Counted from the stretch's first letter, positions 14,261 through 29,149 are shown. The stretch is 64,000 nt of DNA from Stichopus chloronotus (GCA_021234535.1 CM037830.1:37510937-37574936), one strand, 5' to 3'. The notes: generated from the sequence alone by a model not told the origin. Translations and numbers: made by a program.

Positions 14261-17200
14261 GAGAATTTAAACATGAGACTGGATATTTCTTGTTTCTCAT
14301 TTCAGTGTTAATTACACGTAACAACTTTGGAATGTATCACAGATTACTAGTTCTAGAACACTCCACTGTGACAAACCAAGTCAAACGTGGATAACGTTCA
14401 TGAATATTGAATTTTTTCATTTGCAACTGATTTTGTTTGCTTCCTCTAATCCCACCTCATCGGTAATTATGTGCAGCTCCCCTGGGACTTGAAAAATCTG
14501 GTTTAATCATGATTATAATGGAAAGAAGGGTTACAAATAAACCAACTTTGTCTGAAAACCAAGTGGCAATGAAACTATAATATGTCAGCAAGTAGGAGGG
14601 ATAAGTTTCAAGTCGAGTTAATATCTTTATTATGTCTCACAGAATTTTATAATGTACAATTTGTCTAGATAATGCACTGTGCATGTGCGACATGTTGGAT
14701 TTTCTGGGCAACCTTTGCCTGGTCTGAAGTGTCTAGAATACTCAAGGCAGATTGGCAGCCCTTATTCATGTTTTAGTGTAATCTAATTTAGATGCATGCT
14801 AAGCAGTGTTGTAACTAGACAGACTGGAGAGGTGGTTGTCTTGAAAAAAGTAGCAGCTAATTTATGGACCCACCCCAGAAAGCAAAGAAAGCCCATGTGC
14901 AAATCTTTTACTGGACTTGGACAACAGAAGTGGTCATCCAAATTTTCTAGTCATGGTCGGTGTTTGTATTTTTGTCTCTTTGTGGTGGTCGGTTGTGGTA
15001 TCGGCTAACACGGATCACCGTGTTTACAACCCTGTTGCTGAGTATTATTTCGTTGAGGAGGATTTCGTATGCCATGCCTGAGAAACATGAAAAAAAGTTA
15101 CCCAGAATTATGAGATGATCCTTATATTTAGACAATTTATTAAATCTGTGAAGTTTTGAGGACATTGCCACTATTTTCACAAAGGCAGTTAATCTAATTT
15201 TAATTGTGGCTTGTTCCAGAATTGTGCAGTTGATATTCCATGCACTTTTCGTACTTTTGAACAACCAGTTTGAAAAAGCATGGCTAATACTAGAACTTAA
15301 GTTGATATTAAGCATATACTCTAAGCAGATAAAGTTTGAAATTGGTAGCGTATGAATTAGGCACCTTCAGCCCTTACCACTTTACGAGGAAAGTCCAGAA
15401 CAAACTCGTTAATATTTGAAAAGAGTAAAATATGGCAGTCAGTGAAGCAATCATGGCATGTAATTGATTTTGAGCCATTAAATGCGGCAGTTGATTACAT
15501 TTTCTATCAAAGTAACCTTTGAAGTAAGCAAAGTGTGATGTCGTAGATGTTCATACACTTCAAACATAATTTGTTTTCCTGTTTTGGTTGTTTGCATTGT
15601 TGTCTTGGCCTTGAATTAAGTAAAGGTCGGACAAAGTAAAGCTGCTAGCATGCCTGGAGTAAATGTCAGTGTTTATGAAGCACTAATGCATGCAATGTGG
15701 TAACAGTATTTGGTGCATTAAATTTAAAAAGAAGAAAATTGTGTCCATCACTGTGACTAAAAACAAAAGGAAATGTCAGCATCGGCATTCACAAAAGAAA
15801 GCGTGTTTGTTTTACTTTTAATGCAAGAGGTTACAATTAATTTTAATGACCAGAAAGGAAGTGTCTGTCAGAATGGGACACAAATGCCATTTGCAGTGCA
15901 CGGAAGTGCATCATACTTTGACCTGTGTCAAAGTATATATAAGAAAACACATCTTTAGTACGGTATATAATATCAGGGAATTTTCAATGGAACAAAAATG
16001 GCTGAACCCATATTTCTTGCAAACAAAATTGTCAGGTGGTAAAGCTATATGGAAATTGAAAAAAAAAAATCAGCTTTCAAGTCTGAAAATTATTTGTAAT
16101 GGCTTCCCTTCCAAATTTTGCTAATACATTGATCAAGTTTATTGGCAAATTACAGATAAGGAGAAACACAAGAGTTGATTTTTATGGAGAAGTCAGACTT
16201 TTCTAAGAAGCGGATGTCATCACGAAATGTTCCACGAGCTCGAGCAGTCACGGAAAATGGAAGTAGTATTTGGTGCCTATGAATATCTTGAAACATGTAG
16301 GACACCAAAAACCTAAGGCTTGATTTTAAATAGAAATAACCAGAAAAAACAAAGGATAATTAAATTGCGATGGAATCAGAATCGTGCAAATCAGTGATAA
16401 GAAACCGATCTATATAGCTATACAATGTTGAATTCATGCAAAAAACACGTTGGTAGGATTGTTGGTAAAGCTAGAAATCAAACACAAATATGTGACTTTT
16501 TAAAATGTCAAGTTTTGAAGAGTAATAATTGGTCAGTTATCTAGTGTGTAGTGTAGAGTCATCAAAGGATCAGTGTAAATGATTATACCAGTTAGCTAGG
16601 TTTCTGGGTCGTTCGGGCACTCTGGTGTTACTTTGTACAAGATGCAAGGACGTTGGAATTTTTTGGTCACATTTGATCTGGTTACTCAGTCGTGTTGCTC
16701 CTTGGACACCTATGTCATTGTAATGATGAAGCCTACAAGAGCACATGGACCTTGTTTTCATGTAAAAAGTATTTTTGTTGGGTTACCCCTCATTCCCCTT
16801 CCCCAAAGTTGCTTGCATGTTGGCATAACATGAGATATTTACAATGCTTTGTATTAGCTGTAGTAAATTCATAGAAATGGATAATTTTGCTGCTGACTAG
16901 TTCAAGTACATGTGGCCAAGAAAAGTGTAAACTGGGCCCTTCTGTCTGTGGCTTCTTGCTAATTATACAGCTAGAAGCAAGGCTGTGTATGTTTATCCAT
17001 ACAGAATTTGACTTTCAAGTGAAACTTAATTGTAATTTAAGGTGTAGCTTGTTTCTGGTATCAATTCTTCCAGCTACATTTACTTGCTACATTTTCTGTA
17101 AGTTTGCCACAGAATTTAGTCTTAAACATTTTGAGCCATTTTAGGTTGATTAAGGACCAGTATCTGCTGCTGTCTCATGCCGTACATACTAATGTGTGGC

Positions 17201-20200
17201 TTCAGTTTTACTTTCATGATGTCAGATCTTCTATCTCCATGTCTGTGGGTGAGTCAAATCAGCTGTGGTGCAATCATATGAAAATGCTGGTGGGCACGAT
17301 ATGGATCAAAGAACGTACATAGGCAAAAACTTTTCTCCACTTTAGTCCACATTATGACTCAGCTATTCTGATGGGCTTCTTTACATTCAGCCACACCTAC
17401 CCACATGTGAAACGAATTAAATAAAATACCCCATCGTCCAAATCTGTTGAACGTGAAGGTGTAATTGAATTTTGTGCTTTATGAAAATGTCAACATTGGT
17501 GCAAATTTGTTCACCAGTTAACCCAAACATTTTCACACGTAACTGCCGCAGACAAAATATCAACATTTTGTGCCCCTTCCTTGACATACGCACGGATTGC
17601 AGCGAGGCTGCCGTACAGAGATCTTAACATAATGACGGACTCTTTTAATGAAAAAATCTAAGTTGTTAGTCACCGCTCTTGTGATACTCCTGTTACGAGG
17701 TGCGCAGTCTGTAATTGCTGTGTACAATTATGTGGATAGAGGATCTATAGAGTCTTATAACATGCCACCCAGCAGGTTATACAATCACATGCCATAATGA
17801 CCTACTTTGTGCAGATTAAGTAACCTGGATTGAGGTTGACGCAATTACCTACCATCTGCAAAAGTGGTCTGTTACCTGCTGTGTCTTAGAACTTCAATTA
17901 AATGGAACTGCAATTGCATAGGATTTGCAATCGTTCAAAGAAGCATGAAAGGTGAAGTGCCTGTTGTTCAGGAACAGATTTTGTCTTTTTTTTTTAGCAT
18001 GTTCCGTAAAATTTCTGTCAGAATTGTAGCCATGATATCGAAGGAAACTGTCACCATACTTGGCATGTTCCGTTTTGCATGTGTTGAGCACTGCATGGCG
18101 CACGTCTGATGTTTACCCACCTAATTTGTCTCAGTGCCCTAGCATTCCCACTGTGTCAAGTTACCTGCAAACTTTGTCGACAGTGAATTGTTGCTCTTTT
18201 ATGAACAGTATGAAGTTTACTTGTTCTGTCAGTGTGGCTTTGGAAAAACTCCTTGATGACAGCTACCAGTTTAGTAATTTGTAGTTAAAATTGCTACTAA
18301 AGACATGTCTATTCACAGAAGAAAAAAAGAAATGTTTTTTTCAGATTTACAGCAATAGTTTTTGTTTGATGATATGTGAAATGATACGTTTATTGTGTCA
18401 TCGTAAGTCTGATATTTTTTTCAACAGCAAGATATCGTCCCAAGGAAACCGATCGTTTATCTATTCTCTCGTCAGATTTGAGGAAAATTTTCTAATATTT
18501 GATGGGATGCATCTGTCTCTCAACATTCATCATTCAAGAATTTTTTTTTTATGATAGACTGTGAGGCAATACTGATTCTATACTCTCCATTCATGTGTGG
18601 CATGCTGTCCCGTAGGACAGCTCCCTTTCATATTTTAAATCTCTGAAATCAGATCCCTGACACAAGTACGAGCAGACTGCCGTCCGAGCTGAAGAACGAT
18701 TCTGTGTCGATACACAGAGGGTTCTATGAGGAGATCGAAAGTTTAAGTGGCCAGTAAATACAGCTATTCATCCACTGTTATCATCTTTATTGTACTGTCT
18801 ATGAAGTCATGTAAAGTACCTAGGCACGCTTCTCATTTTCGAGAAGCAATTCTCTTTCGTTCGACGTTTCTTAATTCGCATTGAGTGGTTTGCTCTAGAA
18901 TTGAGCTCATTGTATTGAAAGAATCATGTAGATGGGAATGAGATTTTGTGGTAAAGATTGTTTGGAATATGGCTTCATAAGACCAGTTTTTATTTTGGCA
19001 GTTATGTTTTTTATTGTCTTGCAAATAAATGTCTTGAGTAAGACAAACTCGCAATGGTATACATGCAAGCATGATAATTGTTTACTTCCATGTAGCGCAT
19101 AGCCTGTATTACATCTCCTTGCCCTTTACGTGGTCACTGCCCACCGGGAGACTATAGACACTCTGCATACTGCATACCGTACACACCTCTATATAATACC
19201 ACACCACGGCAGGCTGCATCGTACCCATACCAATTGAGCTTTCACAGTAGTCTAAAATCCTACTGTTAACCAAGGATATGCTAGAACATTCCATCCAAAA
19301 TAATCTTTCTTAGGAACAATCATGGATAGTGGGAGGTTTTGATTTTTGTAGACACATTTTCTAGTTTTTCGTTTGGCCTGATCGTATCAAAATTTTGAGA
19401 TGCGTTTTTGACTAGGGGAATATGTGTTAAGTTACTTTAGGAGTGTGAAAACCAATTCTTTTAAGAAAAATTTGATGTGTTGAGGTCAACCGTTTTGGTA
19501 ACCATTCTTGACATGCTCTGCGAATGACACCATTGTGTTCAGATAGTACTTCATAGATTTTACTGACTAGGCAGCCAAGAGCCAGCCGTAGAGTGTTTCT
19601 AACCATACAGATTCTTTAAAATGATTTATTTGATAGCAATTATGGATGATTTTTTCCTGGTTGATCTGTTACATGCTGAATGTGTAAACAGATAACAGTT
19701 AGCTGTACGAAGTTAAATACTACACAGGCTGACTGACAAAGACAAGAATGCCTTAAACATATTGAGGTACTTTCTGGTGTCGTTCAAGTGATTTCTATCC
19801 TCTTTCGATGAGATTACGGGGTGTTTTATGTAAGCATTTTTGCCCTCTTTCATAGTCGATAGTTGTCCTGTCAATTTCAGCAGGATTTTTACTGAAGCCA
19901 GGAATATTACTCACTCCCCGATATCATTGATTCTACCGAAACGGATATGATCTAAACTATGACCGTGCAGATCTTCGTGTGAGTTTCGTGTGTATCTGCA
20001 GCCAAAGTTCTGTCGCTGCAGAATTGGGTCGAATCTCTCCTCTTCAGTCGTAATTACTTTCTCCTTCATACCTGTTCCAAGAATATGTCCATTTACTCTG
20101 AATTTAAACTGTTTGGATGGTTTCCAGGGTAGATGCAAACACTGGTATTGAATTTAAAGCTTCGATAAGTGCTTGTGGAAGACATAATGTTGGTTTAGAT

Positions 20201-20689
20201 CATCAGCCTGAAACAAGAATACAATAATCAACCATTTTTTGGGGGGGAGGGGAGTGTTTTTGATTGGAATAGCAATCAAAGTATTTCATTCTTTGTCATA
20301 ACAATTTATACATGTCTGACTTACGTCTTTTGGAATTCTGCATAATACTTCTTGTCTCAATTATTATGCATTGTAAAGTACAAGGAAAGTTAAACAATAT
20401 AAGCATTGAGTTAAGCCCTTACCTTCATACTGAAAAAAAGTCATCCAAGGGGTCAATGTTATCAGGCATGTACATTTTCCACATTGTCTTCCATCTAAAT
20501 TCAAGCAAGCATATAAATCTGTCCCCTTCTTTTTTAATTCCACATCTGTCCACTAATTAATTTTGGTTTCTGAGTTACTTTTGTGCTTTTTTCCCCCTGT
20601 CTCGGTTTAAACTTCAAACACGGTATCCTTTGCAAGACCATAATTTGCTCTTTAACCATCGTCTGTTTCCTCTTTTTTTCGCCCATCAG
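14261..20689. other. Non-coding, probably last intron of the gene ending at 20842
   Basis: The right edge is a clear 3' splice site with a pyrimidine tract of T and C ending in CAG, so at least the right part of this stretch is intron of the plus-strand gene. I found no other exon that I could support inside it. Confidence 0.55.
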
Positions 20690-20842
20690 CAAGCCTTCAA
20701 CGCCACCGCAGTCGTGAGGCACATGAGGAAGCTCGGTCTCGGAGGTGACGCCGCCAACGGAGGGAACAGAAGCAACAGCAGCGAGTCGGACAAGAGCGAA
20801 AGTGCAAAAGATCTTTCTCCAAAGTCGTCAGTCAGTAGCTGA
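20690..20842 (+). CDS. Terminal coding exon of an unrecognised gene
   Basis: An exon of 50 codons plus a TGA stop follows a strong 3' splice site (pyrimidine-rich run ending CCCATCAG at 20681-20689). Only one frame is open; the other two stop within about 20 codons. The first 20 residues (starting QAFNATAVVRHMRKLGLGG) look folded or conserved. The remainder is a low-complexity tail rich in serine, asparagine, aspartate and lysine, ending KSSVSS. The exon is clearly richer in G+C than the surrounding AT-rich DNA, as expected of real coding sequence. Upstream exons are outside the window or hidden in it, so the protein is partial. I do not recognise the family and give no function. Confidence 0.65.
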   Translation, partial: QAFNATAVVRHMRKLGLGGDAANGGNRSNSSESDKSESAKDLSPKSSVSS

Positions 20843-22260
20843 ACAAACATCTCAGGGACTGCTTTACGTATAGATCCATATTATCATCAACAGATCCAGA
20901 TGGTTGCTTGAGTTATCAACAGAAGCCAGACTCACAGATGAAGAAACCAAATGGTTTACTACTACACATATTACAAAACCTGTATGCTTTCATTTACCCC
21001 CACCCTGCAAGAGAGAGAGAGAACCTGTTTATTTTTCATATTTTATTTCCTTTCTTTTTTGCATTTGATTTAAAGCTTCAAAAAAGAAAGGAGCCTTTTT
21101 TTTTAAAGGTAGCTGAACTTTTAGAGGGAGTTTTACTAAGCAGTTTGATATGGAAGGAAATGAAACAAATTGAAATATGAATGAAATGTCAGTATTTTAC
21201 TACAGAGAGTTGAATTGTTGAATATCTTAAAATTTTGCCCAATGCCACAAGTTCGTGTGATAATTATCTGCTACTAGGATTCCAGCATGTAACAGCCATT
21301 CCTGTTCATGGTTTCTTTCTTTTGGTATGATTTCAATGGTGTGTGAAATGACGGGAAGTCTGCGATTGTGAACAACTACATCGACCACCCAAAACCTGAC
21401 ACATGTTGTTTTACTTTACAAATACCTATTCACAATACTTGTAAGATTCATTTGTACTACACCCATGGATTTCTCATGTTCCCACCTTGCCACTGTAATT
21501 TTGGTTGCAAAAGAGTGCAAATGCAACATAAATTGCTGACTGTGTATACCACAGAACCACACATTCAGTTCATGTTGCTTTCTTAACAGCACACAATTTA
21601 CTTTCTAAACATTGGTATAAGGATCATCTAATGGGCGACGGTCAACATGTAGTATAGTTCTACTCAGAAGTATGTGGATGATAAAGCTGGTTATGTAAGA
21701 TGAAAGAGAGAATTATGACACCAGTGCCATTGAAACAACAGGACTCAAAAACAATAGCCTGACTGCAAGGAGCCCAAATTGTCTTGAATAGATACCGTCT
21801 CTCTTAAAAGTAGGAATGACATCATTTTTAGTATCTGCTGTTGGTAGCTAATGTCCTACTCTCGCAGGGACAGTTATTGCTTTATACATTATATAGATTC
21901 TTTCATACAATAGTACGGTGTATACTGTGTGCGTAAATTAATTGAGTAGAACTAAGCTTTGGTTGGAGACATTTCAGTCCTTTTTTGCATAAAATTTTTA
22001 ATGTGTGTGGGAAGCCACTAAATTTTCCTGCAGGATATCTTCCATTTTGTAGAAGTATGAGTTGTCAAACAAGCATAATCACCCTGAAAAAGTTGTCATA
22101 TTCCACACAGAGCCTGTGAATTGGCATGGCGGCAGCACAGAGGACTTCCAAAAACCATGAAAGCTGCTCCAGCACCTAGCAAGTGTCAGTTGCATTCACT
22201 TATTTCATGTGACTGCAGTTTTCATGGGAATTTTGCTAACATTTAAGTGGTCGGAAATAA
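20843..22260 (+). other. Probable 3' untranslated region
   Basis: The sequence follows the TGA at 20840-20842. It contains no further splice-like coding block. An AATAAA lies near 22255 and would be an acceptable poly(A) signal, but other sites further right are possible, so the end is only a guess. Confidence 0.35.
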
Positions 22261-23799
22261 ACTGCTTTATATTTATCAAGCTGAATTTTAATCCACGAAT
22301 GAATGTGAGGCTTTGCTCACACAGCTCATTGATGACAGCTTCTACTGCTGCACCTAATTTTCCTCCTGGTTCCTTCAAGAAACATTCTAAAACTACATCA
22401 ACTTTATTGCATTTTAAAGTGAAGAAATGAAGTAAAGAAATGAAATTAATATAATTGCTATTAATATCTCAGTTTGAACAGATGTTATGCTTGTTATCAC
22501 GCTTTAGGGAGCAAAGTTGCCGCCATTGTAATTCCTGTATGCTGCTTCAATGTTACACATCATTTCAGTACCATACTATCATTTTATCATTCTTCATTGA
22601 CTATGCTCAGCTGTCAATATCGATATTCATAGCCCATTAACAGAATTCATGTTTGTTTCAGCCAGCTCTTGTGCCTTGTGTACTGAAAGTTTGATTGAGA
22701 TAACATTGATATGGATCAATTTATCCAATTCATGTGGGTACATTCATCTAATGGATGCACACTGGTCGTGCTGGTGTCGTATCCTTTCAAGGCAGAGCAA
22801 TACTTACACATTCTTTGTACTTTTACGCCACACAACAGAAGCTTCACTCTGGCTAAACTATGTGACTCTCTGATTAGTATATTTTACAGGAATACATTAC
22901 AACAGTGTGTTTCACTGAGTTTGGCAATCTCGGGATTACCCTGCTGGAAAATATTCTTGCAGACAATTTAGACTGAAAAGTTTGAACCAAATACTGTCCC
23001 TAAAATAGTCAACGGGTTATCAAGACATCCATTCATATTTTGTCTGTCCATATTCTACAAAGCACACACACACTGTCATCTTCTATCTTGGATCTCTGTG
23101 TCTCATTCATATAACATTGTTGCCTGCTAGTATCGATCACGAAGGCAACAAAAATCAATACAGGAACAGAAGTTGCTGTCTTTTTTTTCTTCTTTTTTTT
23201 CCGTGATAATGAACGTCTTAAATCGGAGTACACATTTTAATGTGTGCTAGCTGGTAAGATATATATTATATGTTTAAAGATTAAAAGATCCATACTTCTA
23301 ACATGTATAGCAGATTTTATGTGCAAGTATCTGTGAAACAAAAATTCAAAATCCTCTTAAGCTATCTGTCGCAAGCTATCTGTTCCAAACCAAAATGATT
23401 AATTAACTCCCAAGCTGTGGTGGATTTTGCACTTTATTTGCATACAATTACAGCAGTTTTGTTCTTTATGGGTAGGTGTGTTTCATGAGTAGCTCGCCTA
23501 TCAGAGCAAATTGGTTCTAAGTAGTACTTTGTAAATACGTCGGCATGGCAACCAGACATTATTAAAGTTTCTCTTTGTGTTTATACAGGGACAAAGCATG
23601 TTACACTGGTTCAGGTGGAGTCACTGGTGTTCATTGCAATATGTGAAGCGAAACTAAATGTGGTCAGTTATTAACTGTAATTGAGTAGGCAGCATGACAA
23701 CAAACATGAAAAAGTTTTTACTTTCCTGATCACACGAGGAGGATAGGATCGGCCTATACCATCACACCATTGATCACATGACAGTAGAAGGGGGTTACA

Positions 23800-24210
23800 C
23801 AGTCACAGCAGTTGCTTGTGTAATGATGCAGTTATTTATGTGATAATTTAGTAGCTTAACTGATAATGCAGTTGTGTGTATGGTTATACAGTTGCTTGCA
23901 TAATTATACAGTTGGTTGTTTGTTTCATGCAGTGGTTATAATTTGATCGTGCAGCGGGTTACTTTAGTACATAATGTACATTGACCGACATTATTATGCA
24001 GTTGGTCATATATTGCTCATGGTTATGTGATGATCAGTTGGTAGTTATAAGTCAGTTGGCTTGTTATATTCTCCTGCATGTGACTGGTTAAACAGCTAGG
24101 TGATTTCAATTCATTTGACTGGTTACATTATCTGTTGCATGTGGTTATAGCTGGTGGTTATAAATCAGTTGAGCAGTAGAATGTATTGGAATGACCTGTT
24201 AAGCAGTTGC
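23800..24210 (+). repeat. Decayed tandem repeat built on GCAGTTG/GGTTAT
   Basis: Phrases such as CAGTTGCTTG, GCAGTTATTTATG, ATACAGTTGGTTG and GTGGTTATA recur about every 25-30 bases over some 400 bp. The copies are strongly diverged, so the unit length is only approximate. Confidence 0.6.
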
Positions 24211-26663
24211 TGGATAAATCAGATGTTGATGGAGTTTCTTGCGTGCAGCTCTCCTGTATTTGTTGTTTAATCATATGAAATAGCTCATGATAGGATTATC
24301 CAGATGTTTTAATATGTTTATGCAAAAGAAATTTGTATGAATCCCATTCAGTAATATTAATCCTGTAGTGTCACACTAATCCTTACAAAGGTTCACACTC
24401 AGGGTGTGACATGTTGGTACACTTGGTTTAGTGAAATAGTCTAAGGTCACTTACTGACCTCATATTACGTGCCTTTCTATTGACTCTTTGGACATCAAAA
24501 GATCCATACATGTGGGTGAAACTGTTATATCTTGACATGCTCTCCATTGCTTTCCAATATGCTTCAGATCTATTCATGGATACTAGTTTTCTCTACCCTT
24601 GGTAAAATTCACCAGAAATTTGCTGAACTCACCACGTCTTGAGAAATGATTCCCCTTTTCATATGGAACCAACTCCTGCATAATTTCATGATTGCATCGT
24701 GGGTCATGAATGCCTGTCAGGACATTGATTTTATGGTACAAGAAAAAGACCAATCACCCTCTGCATGTGCCAAGAGACAGTTTTATATCAGTGATGTCAG
24801 GGACACTTTTAGCAGCCGATGTTGTGCTTCTGTTGGTTGTGACATGCTTGCAGTCTCTGCATATTTCAAGTTTTGTAGAATCCTGTCCATAATTCAAGGC
24901 ACCATGGATAATGTGCAGGTTTTAGGTTTATTTTACATTCACATCTTTGGAAAATAATGATAGTAGTATAAGGCTAAAGTCACATCAAGTTCTTTTATCA
25001 AATTATATATCTTGACAGTGATTGTTTTTTCTATTGCGTTCATCTCAGGGCAATCAATAGGTCGTTAATTAAGGCAGATAATGTCCAATAAAAGAGTGTA
25101 AGTTTAAGAATCTAATATGTAAAGATAGCAGGATGTTTCAAATAACATTATTATATTTAAATATTTGCATAATTTCTGTTTGTCCTTTTAACTGTTTTAA
25201 TAACAATTTCATTGCATTTATGATTGCAGAATGGAGTATAAGTCATCATTAAAGAGTAGGAACTTACTTAAGTATCACTTTTATTCTGTTTATTCTGATG
25301 TTAACGTAAAGTGACCTTTAAGATACAATTTGTGTACCTTTCCAAAAGTATAGAAGTACATGAAAGATGATGCTGGCCATTCTCTTTGATAACTGATGGC
25401 AGACTTGCTGCAGTTTGTTGTAAAACTTGATGCTGACAAAGCAGCATACATTAATATTTAGGCATGAAAAAATGCTTCTCTGCAATGCTGACCTAGTTTC
25501 AAGTCTTCATCTGGGTAAGATGTGTGGAAATCTGATATTTTACTCTAAAAATGAAGAAATGACATGCTTTGTTAAGAAATACATACTAAATTCGAAAGTT
25601 GTCAGCATAGAATAGTTTTGGTTGAAAACCATGTCTCAGAGAAAGTAACATGGCACACTGTCATAGGAAAGGAAGATGTGATGTAGCATGTAGAATCGAA
25701 ATGTATAACAAATGAACATAAAGGCCATTTTGGTCTGTGTGTCTCTCTGGCATTTGTTGGGCCATTGTTCCTGTCGTGGAGCCTTTGCAGTATTTTACAG
25801 TATTCAGGCATCGTGCTGTGCTGTGAGTCATATATGGAAAGCATTCATATTACCAACCATTTTTCTGTGATGAATTATTGAAGTTCTGTGCAATTTTATG
25901 TACAAGAAAGGATAACTGTAATTTTTGTATGAGCAAATACTTTATTTTGGAAGTGAATGATTTAGTACATGTTTAAATTTCACCATGATTGGTCCTTCTT
26001 CAGTCCACTTTGCAAAAATGTTATGTAGAATAGAGACAAAAGGTTGTATACTTTCTTTTTTATGAATTCTGGTACAAAGTAAATATCCTTCCTGTGTTTG
26101 AAACCTGTCCACTATTCAATTTAGTTATTGGACTGGTGCCGTCCCAGTTTAGCAGTGATGACATCACACATACCATGTTGAATCTTTCTGTGAATATGAA
26201 AGTTGTGAAGGCTGCTATCTTCCATACCTGAGAGCTGTAGTGCCTTGATCATTGAACTTGAAAAAAAAAGAAAAAATGTTAAATTAACTGATGGTTTTAT
26301 TGTATAGTAACACAACAGCTTTTATTACCTTTGTATAGTTTGTGCATGTTATGTATCTAAGATTGAAAACAAAAATATGAACAATTGTCCCGTGATGTAT
26401 ATTACAGCATGCTTTTGTAATATTTAAGGTGGAGGAATTTGTCTTCAGTTAAATGTATTTAGTGGCATTTTACAAAGCCTACCTAGTAAGTATATACCCA
26501 GACAATAGAAACTGTTGTGACCAGTATGTCAGTCAGCTAGGCTGCTAGTATTGACACTGCGATGGCACGTTCAGTTTGTCAAGCGTTACAGACTGGATCA
26601 AAGTCTAGTTGTGCAAAATAAACCTTTAGTCTCATTCTAATGATAATATGTGACAAACGATAA

Positions 26664-26701
26664 GGGAGGGAGGGAGGGGGAGGGAGGGGGCTTGGAGGGG
26701 G
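26664..26701 (+). other. G-quadruplex-forming motif
   Basis: Seven runs of three to five guanines are separated mostly by a single A (GGGAGGGAGGGAGGGGG and onward). This satisfies the usual G3+N1-7 rule for intramolecular quadruplexes. No gene is nearby. Confidence 0.8.
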
Positions 26702-29149
26702 CACTTGGCTGCATTTTTTTCTTTTGAAACATCACCTTTGCTGAACAAAAAAATTGGTGAAGTAAATTTAATCATTTGCCAGTTGGTGGTTCCAAGCAAA
26801 TTGCTTAGTCTGTGAGACATCATACAAAAGAAATAGATTTCAGAGTTTGAGAGGAGATCATCTTCCTCCATCAATGTTGATGCTCAAAATAACTAAAGAG
26901 CAAGAAACTTCTCAAAGGTAACCAAGGAAGGATCTGTTAGGAGTGTTACATGAACACTGACTAACATGAAGGTTTTGCAAACTGTGAGTTTATTAAATGT
27001 CTATTTGTTTAGCCTGGTTACATAGGTTAACTTTATATTCTGAATGTATTAAATCGTCATTGAGTAACAGACACTCTTTGTTACATTTTCTTGACAGCAC
27101 TTTCAGTTCTCTCTTTGATGCAGAAAATTTCTGCTCTCTATCATCAGAAATATAGTCACTTAATGTAGCTTTCAATATTGAACATTTGATACTTGAAACA
27201 GATTATGTTCATCTTGCAGTTAATGCAGATTTTCTTCGTGAGATAACACTGAACAATGTTATGTCAGCAGCAGGCCTTGTGTGTTGAACTGGCCAAGATC
27301 TTTCCCAATAGCAGATTAGCATGAAAAGGGAAAAAAAGGGGAAAAAATCACTGAGGACATGAAGAGGACAAAAGAAAGTTTGTAAGAGACTTAAATAAGA
27401 TCAGTTATGTGTTATGTGGAACATACTTAGAAGTTACTTAATGATTACTTACAATTCTGATAGTCATCTTTGCATCTTACTTCTTACATTTTGAGAGCTA
27501 AAATATAATTAAATAGGTGCAAAGATAATCCACAATGGCAAAATAAACATTCTGTTTTTCAAGGTAAATTTGCAAACCTTCAAATTTCTCTGTTTATTAT
27601 GTAAATGGTGCAAAGGTATCACATCACTTTTTAAATAGTATTCTTTGATTACTTAACAAATCCCAATTATTAAATAGAGATGCCTGAAACGCATATTCCT
27701 CTTTGCTCACTTTACAGATTGTTGTCATGGTGATATGAATATTCAGTAATGATAAGAAAAAGGAAGCAAAGATCAGAAGACATTTCATAGTGACTTTGTA
27801 AAAATCTGGTTTAATTTATCCTGAAAACACCGGCTTAGTTTATCTTGAAAACACTTAAAGAGCTAGGTGGTGATAATGAATGTATCTGAAATTGAATCAT
27901 CAATGTTGTATTATGTTCTGAAAAACATTTTAACATATTAACAAGACATGTTAAAGGTAAGAAATGAAAAAGCACAGTCGCTCGACTGTGGTCTCTGTAA
28001 ATTGTTAAAAGGTTTTATTTCTTTCTGCACTTCTAAAGGCAAATTGAAAAGATTGCCTTCTCATACAAGGCCTCTCACGTTTCAACTGCGTGGGACTACA
28101 ACAAAAGATGTAAATGTTACTAAGTGGATGAAGGTTTCCGATCAATGGAGAATTCTTCTTTTTGATGAGGATTCAGCTTCCATTGATTATTCTTAATACC
28201 TAACATCATGTTAAAGATTCTCACGGGAGATTATGCCGGAAAGCCAGTCTTATCTCCAGCTTGCTATTAGTTTTTTTGGGCAGATAATAGTTTTTTTGGG
28301 GGGTTTTTTATGTAGTCTTCATCTTTCACTATGGTAAATTTTGAAGCCTCGGTGTTTTTGTTGGTTTCTTCAAAACAGTTTGTTTTTCGTTTGTACTATT
28401 TTTAACATTTCATTGAAATCATCATGACATGTGACCTGGAACACCTTGAATTTAAAAATTAGTGCGTTGGATCCTGTTTCTGGATTATCGTTATGAAGTA
28501 ACAATCATAACTTAAGGTGCTTTGGCGTTGGAACAGTTTCTTTTGGATGGTTTCGAGTAATGCACGACGGTCAATAGTGAACAGTGATTCTGGCATTGTA
28601 GGACGCAAATTAATATATGATCAAAATTTTCCGCAACTGAGCGTTATTGTAAATTAATTCCTATTTTGAACGGTTGTTGAGAGGGGTCTGTTTGTCATTG
28701 GTGTATATACTGTAATAGAAAAAATTTGTTGAAATCGTTTCTACATGTTGTCAAGTTTTTTTTGTATGAACACGTCTTAATGTTTGATAAGTGTACATTT
28801 TCATCATTGACAGGACATGTTAGAGATGTGTTGAAATGAGAACATAAATAATTTAAGCAAACCATACCACTGTCTTTAGTTTTTGCATTTCTGTTGTCTT
28901 ATTGTCATTTTTCATTTATTTACTGTTTTATTTTGGCTCTTTACAAATATGAGGTCTTATCATTATGTAGCTAGGTCTGGGTGTCCATCCAACCATTTAT
29001 CGGTCTCTGTATCTATATCAATCAACCCCATAAATGACCCTTGGTGACCTTTCACCGTTTGTGGGCACTTTCTCTCTCGTAAAGCATGGCCTGTGCATTT
29101 GAGTTAAGTATGTCATAACATGCAAAACCTATGTACTTGAATAGAGGGT

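Noticed and set aside
13878..14324. 148-codon minus-strand frame and 89-codon plus-strand frame at the same place
   Set aside because: Both are stretched by the (GA)n/poly-A tract. The hydrophobic minus-strand segment looked like a membrane helix and follows a pyrimidine tract, but no donor site ends it and I recognise no family.
19911..20138. 75-codon minus-strand frame with polar, protein-like composition
   Set aside because: It lies in what appears to be intron on the other strand. Internal AG and GT sites would leave only a tiny exon, and there is no recognised family.
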